Shown here piece by piece: positions 62,486 to 64,000 of a stretch of DNA of 64,000 nt (the first letter of the stretch is position 1; every line of letters begins with the position of its first letter). The position numbers and the translations under genes were made by a program. Source of the stretch: Rotaria socialis (Eukaryota; Rotifera; Eurotatoria; Philodinida; Philodinidae). The DNA lies in the NCBI GenBank assembly GCA_905331475.1, contig CAJNYU010001726.1, positions 2,637 to 66,636 of the forward strand. Direction: 5' to 3'. The notes under the pieces were generated by a model. That model was not told the origin of the DNA. It did not search any database and worked only from the letters and a program-made list of their open reading frames with translations.

Positions 62486-63332
62486 CACGTGTTTAATAGT
62501 GAATGTCTTTATCAAAATTATTAGCATTAAATATTCTTTTAATTTTTAATTTTTAATTTCAAATGTTACTTTTGTATTGTATTGTTAAGTTATTTTTTTT
62601 TGTCATTTTCATATTTTGCTCTGTGTTTGATTCATGTCGCATCACATTACAAAAAGCTTTTTCTTTTTTTTCTTAGCACTCGATTTCTTCTTTTCTCAGT
62701 TTTTTTTTAGTCCACACTCAGCAATATGAGAAGCATTGCTTGTTACTTCCTGTATGCTTACGAATAGCTAACCATCATTGTATATGAGGTAGCAATAACG
62801 ATGACTTTCTTTTGTCTTACTCTATGTGACTATGTAAAAAAACGAGAAGCGGAGAAAGAAAGCAACAAAATGCACATGCATGCGTGCGCATCGGTTAAAG
62901 GCACGCATATAGTCACATGCAATACCTTCTCACTACTTCAAGCTTGATGTTGAGAGACACACATGCGCACAAATTTTGATGTTCTCATACTTGTAAGCAT
63001 ACGCATGTGTGCACTTGCTCACGCATACATTCAGCAATGTCAAAGAATACTAATAAGTAATTGTCAATTTAAACACGCGCTTAACTATTATGGATTACCT
63101 TAAAGCTATGACGTGAAGAAAGCAATCGCAGAGTACGAAAATACAAGAGAGAGAGAGAGAGAGAGAGACCATAAAACGTACCGCCATGTTTGGCAGATGA
63201 ACGATAACGAGTGCTCTTTTTTGTTGAACCTTTGTTGTTGTTGTTGTTGTTGCTACTGCTGCTGTTGTTGTTCGCGAGAGTCTGATGATCTGATGAGGAA
63301 CGAACTGAAGTACAACATTTGATAAAATTCAT
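52380..63332 (-). CDS. PDE10A: PDE10A-like GAF-GAF-HD cyclic nucleotide phosphodiesterase
   Basis: Twenty coding exons, in order: 63182-63332, 62090-62395, 61880-61935, 61685-61796, 61541-61622, 61279-61384, 61103-61202, 60977-61035, 60674-60721, 59443-59553, 59088-59365, 58861-59027, 58541-58799, 58339-58489, 55599-55754, 55375-55547, then either 54887-54998 or 54455-54566, then 54222-54302, 52598-52686 and 52380-52536. 917 residues with consistent phases. Residues 51-90 ([23 protein letters not shown]) match the N-terminal helix of PDE10A. GAF-A spans about 172-335. GAF-B spans about 345-525 and has [15 protein letters not shown] and the NKxxxxF...DE signature. The catalytic domain (about 590-865) has [44 protein letters not shown] (metal-binding Asp) and the invariant Gln at the exon 18/19 junction before [11 protein letters not shown]. 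It would hydrolyse cAMP and/or cGMP. Exon 1 is Asn/Ser-rich. Confidence 0.92.
52687..54221 (-). other. PDE intron 18, nothing recognised
   Basis: 1.5-kb intron between exons 18 and 19, AT-rich, with no exon-like open stretch. The short ORFs inside show no homology. Confidence 0.5.
54358..54387. repeat. (CT)n tract between exons 17b and 18
   Basis: CT repeat on the plus strand, so (AG)n in the transcript, in the intron directly downstream of exon 17b. Can pair with the transcript of 54823-54845 over more than 20 bp and would loop out exon 17b. Confidence 0.9.
54455..54566 (-). other. Alternative exon 17b of the PDE10A-like gene
   Basis: 112 bp, same entry and exit phases as 17a. Encodes [20 protein letters not shown] and onwards to MDEFWEE. 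I count 19 of 38 residues identical to 17a, including SMT, ADLC, YK and W. Its end EFWEE followed by GDE is closer to vertebrate PDE10A (EFWAEGDE) than that of 17a. Confidence 0.85.
54823..54845. repeat. (GA)n tract between exons 17a and 17b
   Basis: GA repeat on the plus strand, so (UC)n in the transcript, in the intron directly downstream of exon 17a. Complementary to the tract at 54358-54387. Confidence 0.9.
54887..54998 (-). other. Alternative exon 17a of the PDE10A-like gene
   Basis: 112 bp, entered in phase 2 and left in phase 0. Encodes [20 protein letters not shown] and onwards to MEEFFLQ. Contains the catalytic metal-coordinating Asp (AADLC). Joins smoothly to exon 16 (...NNKEH) and exon 18 ([10 protein letters not shown]). 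Confidence 0.85.
55755..58338 (-). other. PDE intron 14, long, with a foldback repeat
   Basis: 2.58-kb intron between the exon with the PYHNWSHAF motif and the exon with the HDLDHRG motif. It contains the C-run and foldback repeat at 56621-56880. No exon duplicate found inside by eye. Confidence 0.55.
56621..56845. repeat. Foldback repeat: CAGACC/GGTCTG motifs round an AT-rich palindrome
   Basis: After a run of C (56621-56634), an imperfect inverted repeat spans about 56636-56708: CAGACCGGGACAGAGAAATT on one side and AATTTCTCTTTCACGGTCTG on the other, with AATTAATTAATTGGTTAGCT in the loop. Further copies of GGTCTGCGATGG-like and CAGACCATCACAG-like units follow to about 56845 in both orientations. 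The layout resembles a small non-autonomous foldback element or a decayed MITE. Confidence 0.6.
60598..60622. repeat. (GA)n microsatellite in the PDE gene
   Basis: GA repeat in the intron upstream (plus-strand left) of exon 9. Confidence 0.9.
62455..62480. repeat. (TA)n microsatellite in PDE intron 1
   Basis: TA repeat of about 13 units in the 786-nt first intron, which otherwise shows nothing recognisable except a (GA)n at about 63142-63169 near its 5' end. Confidence 0.9.
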
Positions 63333-64000
63333 AATGATCGTTGTCGCAAACGTCGTCGACGTCGACGAATATCACGAGAAAGAGATGATGATAATGATAA
63401 TGATAATGATAATGACAATGATGGAAAACAAGGTTCGACGACGTCGTGGCGGTGAATAGCGACATATATCATCATCGACAAAACCCTTCGTCGTGTAATA
63501 ACAACAAAAACATGCGACGACCACCACCAACGATAATAACGACCAAAATAAATGTGTGCAACGATGGCGTACGAGCGTTTGAAACAGCACTGCTGCTGAT
63601 GAAAGGAAAAGAAATAGAAGAACGAGCGTCTTTATTTGAAGGCGCAAGAAACTAGTAAAGAATTGTATGTAGGCAATCGAAAGTGCGGACGAGGCGCGTG
63701 GACGCTTTGTTGCGCCTATAAACCAATACCACTAGAACGAGTTAGAGCAGTAGTCGCCGACGTACTCTCAGGGTAACTAGCCCGAAGATGAATAACCGAA
63801 GCGGAGAAAGAAGGAAGGAGAGAAGAAGTAACACTACTAACATAACAACCCCCTAGTTTCCGTTCTCCTCTGTCTCTGTTGCTGTCTCTGTTTCTATCTC
63901 TCTCTTCTATTTGGTGCTTGGGCCATTCGTAGAAAAGAATAAGAAGAGAAACAGAACAAGAAGAAGCAGAAGAAGAAAAGGAAAAAGTAGAAGAAGAAAA
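63333..64000. promoter_or_regulatory. 5' flank of the PDE10A-like gene
   Basis: Upstream of the minus-strand start codon. It holds a (GATAAT)-like microsatellite at about 63385-63422, then the most GC-rich stretch of this end of the window (63660-63790, with GAGGCGCGTGGACGC), a plausible promoter/TSS region. The last 60 bases are polypurine (GAAGAAG). Short ORFs here are repeat-driven. I could not place a TATA box or start site. Confidence 0.4.

Noticed and set aside
63081-63655. Several ORFs on both strands near the PDE start
   Set aside because: Microsatellite-driven frames (poly-Cys, poly-His, poly-Ile). Only the part 63182-63332 on the minus strand is taken, as PDE exon 1, because it splices in phase to exon 2.

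Overview
The window looks like nuclear DNA of a small invertebrate. It is AT-rich, and its spliceosomal genes have mostly 49-85 nt GT-AG introns. The proteins are animal-type: DCAF13/SOF1, RPL38, EMC1, OXNAD1, a GT31 glycosyltransferase and a GAF-GAF-HD phosphodiesterase of the PDE10A type. The gene style (tiny introns, compact clusters, genes nested in introns) fits a bdelloid rotifer best, but that is an inference without a database search. I saw no rRNA, convincing tRNA, CRISPR array or intact transposon.

Layout. 1-2.2 kb: a poly-C run, a degenerate GATTC-rich tract and non-coding DNA. 2.2-2.8 kb (-): a small secreted PLAT-like gene with a one-base frame break. 4.0-5.4 kb (+): a degenerate RRM plus coiled-coil protein. 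5.6-6.4 kb (-): a four-TM protein. 8.0-9.2 kb (+): a GT31 beta-1,3-glycosyltransferase. 9.8-11.6 kb (-): DCAF13. 12.1-12.4 kb (+): RPL38. 12.6-21.7 kb (+): EMC1 in 18 exons, with a Pro/Val-repeat gene on the opposite strand inside intron 2. 24.4-25.7 kb (+): an ankyrin-repeat protein. 27.8-28.6 kb (+): single-exon OXNAD1. 28.6-38.4 kb: gene-poor DNA with microsatellites, a 79-base poly-G ending in an N, and a perfect 129-bp inverted repeat around it (probable assembly artefact). 38.4-51.7 kb (+): one 14-exon gene for a 2,780-residue modular protein that I do not recognise. 52.4-63.3 kb (-): a 20-exon PDE10A-like cyclic nucleotide phosphodiesterase.

The spliced models for the multi-exon genes were built by hand. 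For every gene except the PLAT one, the exon lengths sum to a multiple of three and the phases agree at every junction, so these models are well supported although the predicted start methionines could move.

Two items deserve most attention. First, the PDE10A-like gene has two consecutive, homologous, equal-length (112 bp) exons encoding the same part of the catalytic domain. Including both would shift the frame, and complementary (CT)n/(GA)n tracts sit in the two introns around the second copy, so mutually exclusive splicing through RNA pairing is likely. Second, the 2,780-residue protein starts with an MGC acylation signal. It carries about six spaced Cys/basic patches of the type LCSCFG, several Leu-Pro-rich stretches like those of AHNAK/periaxin, and at least five copies of a roughly 100-residue helical repeat that I cannot assign to a known family.

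Most genes here are unrelated housekeeping functions (ribosome biogenesis, ribosome, ER membrane insertion, mitochondrial redox). No pathway cluster is evident. The closest functional pairing is RPL38-EMC1, head-to-tail only 181 bp apart with a splice acceptor abutting the EMC1 start codon, which would suit SL trans-splicing.
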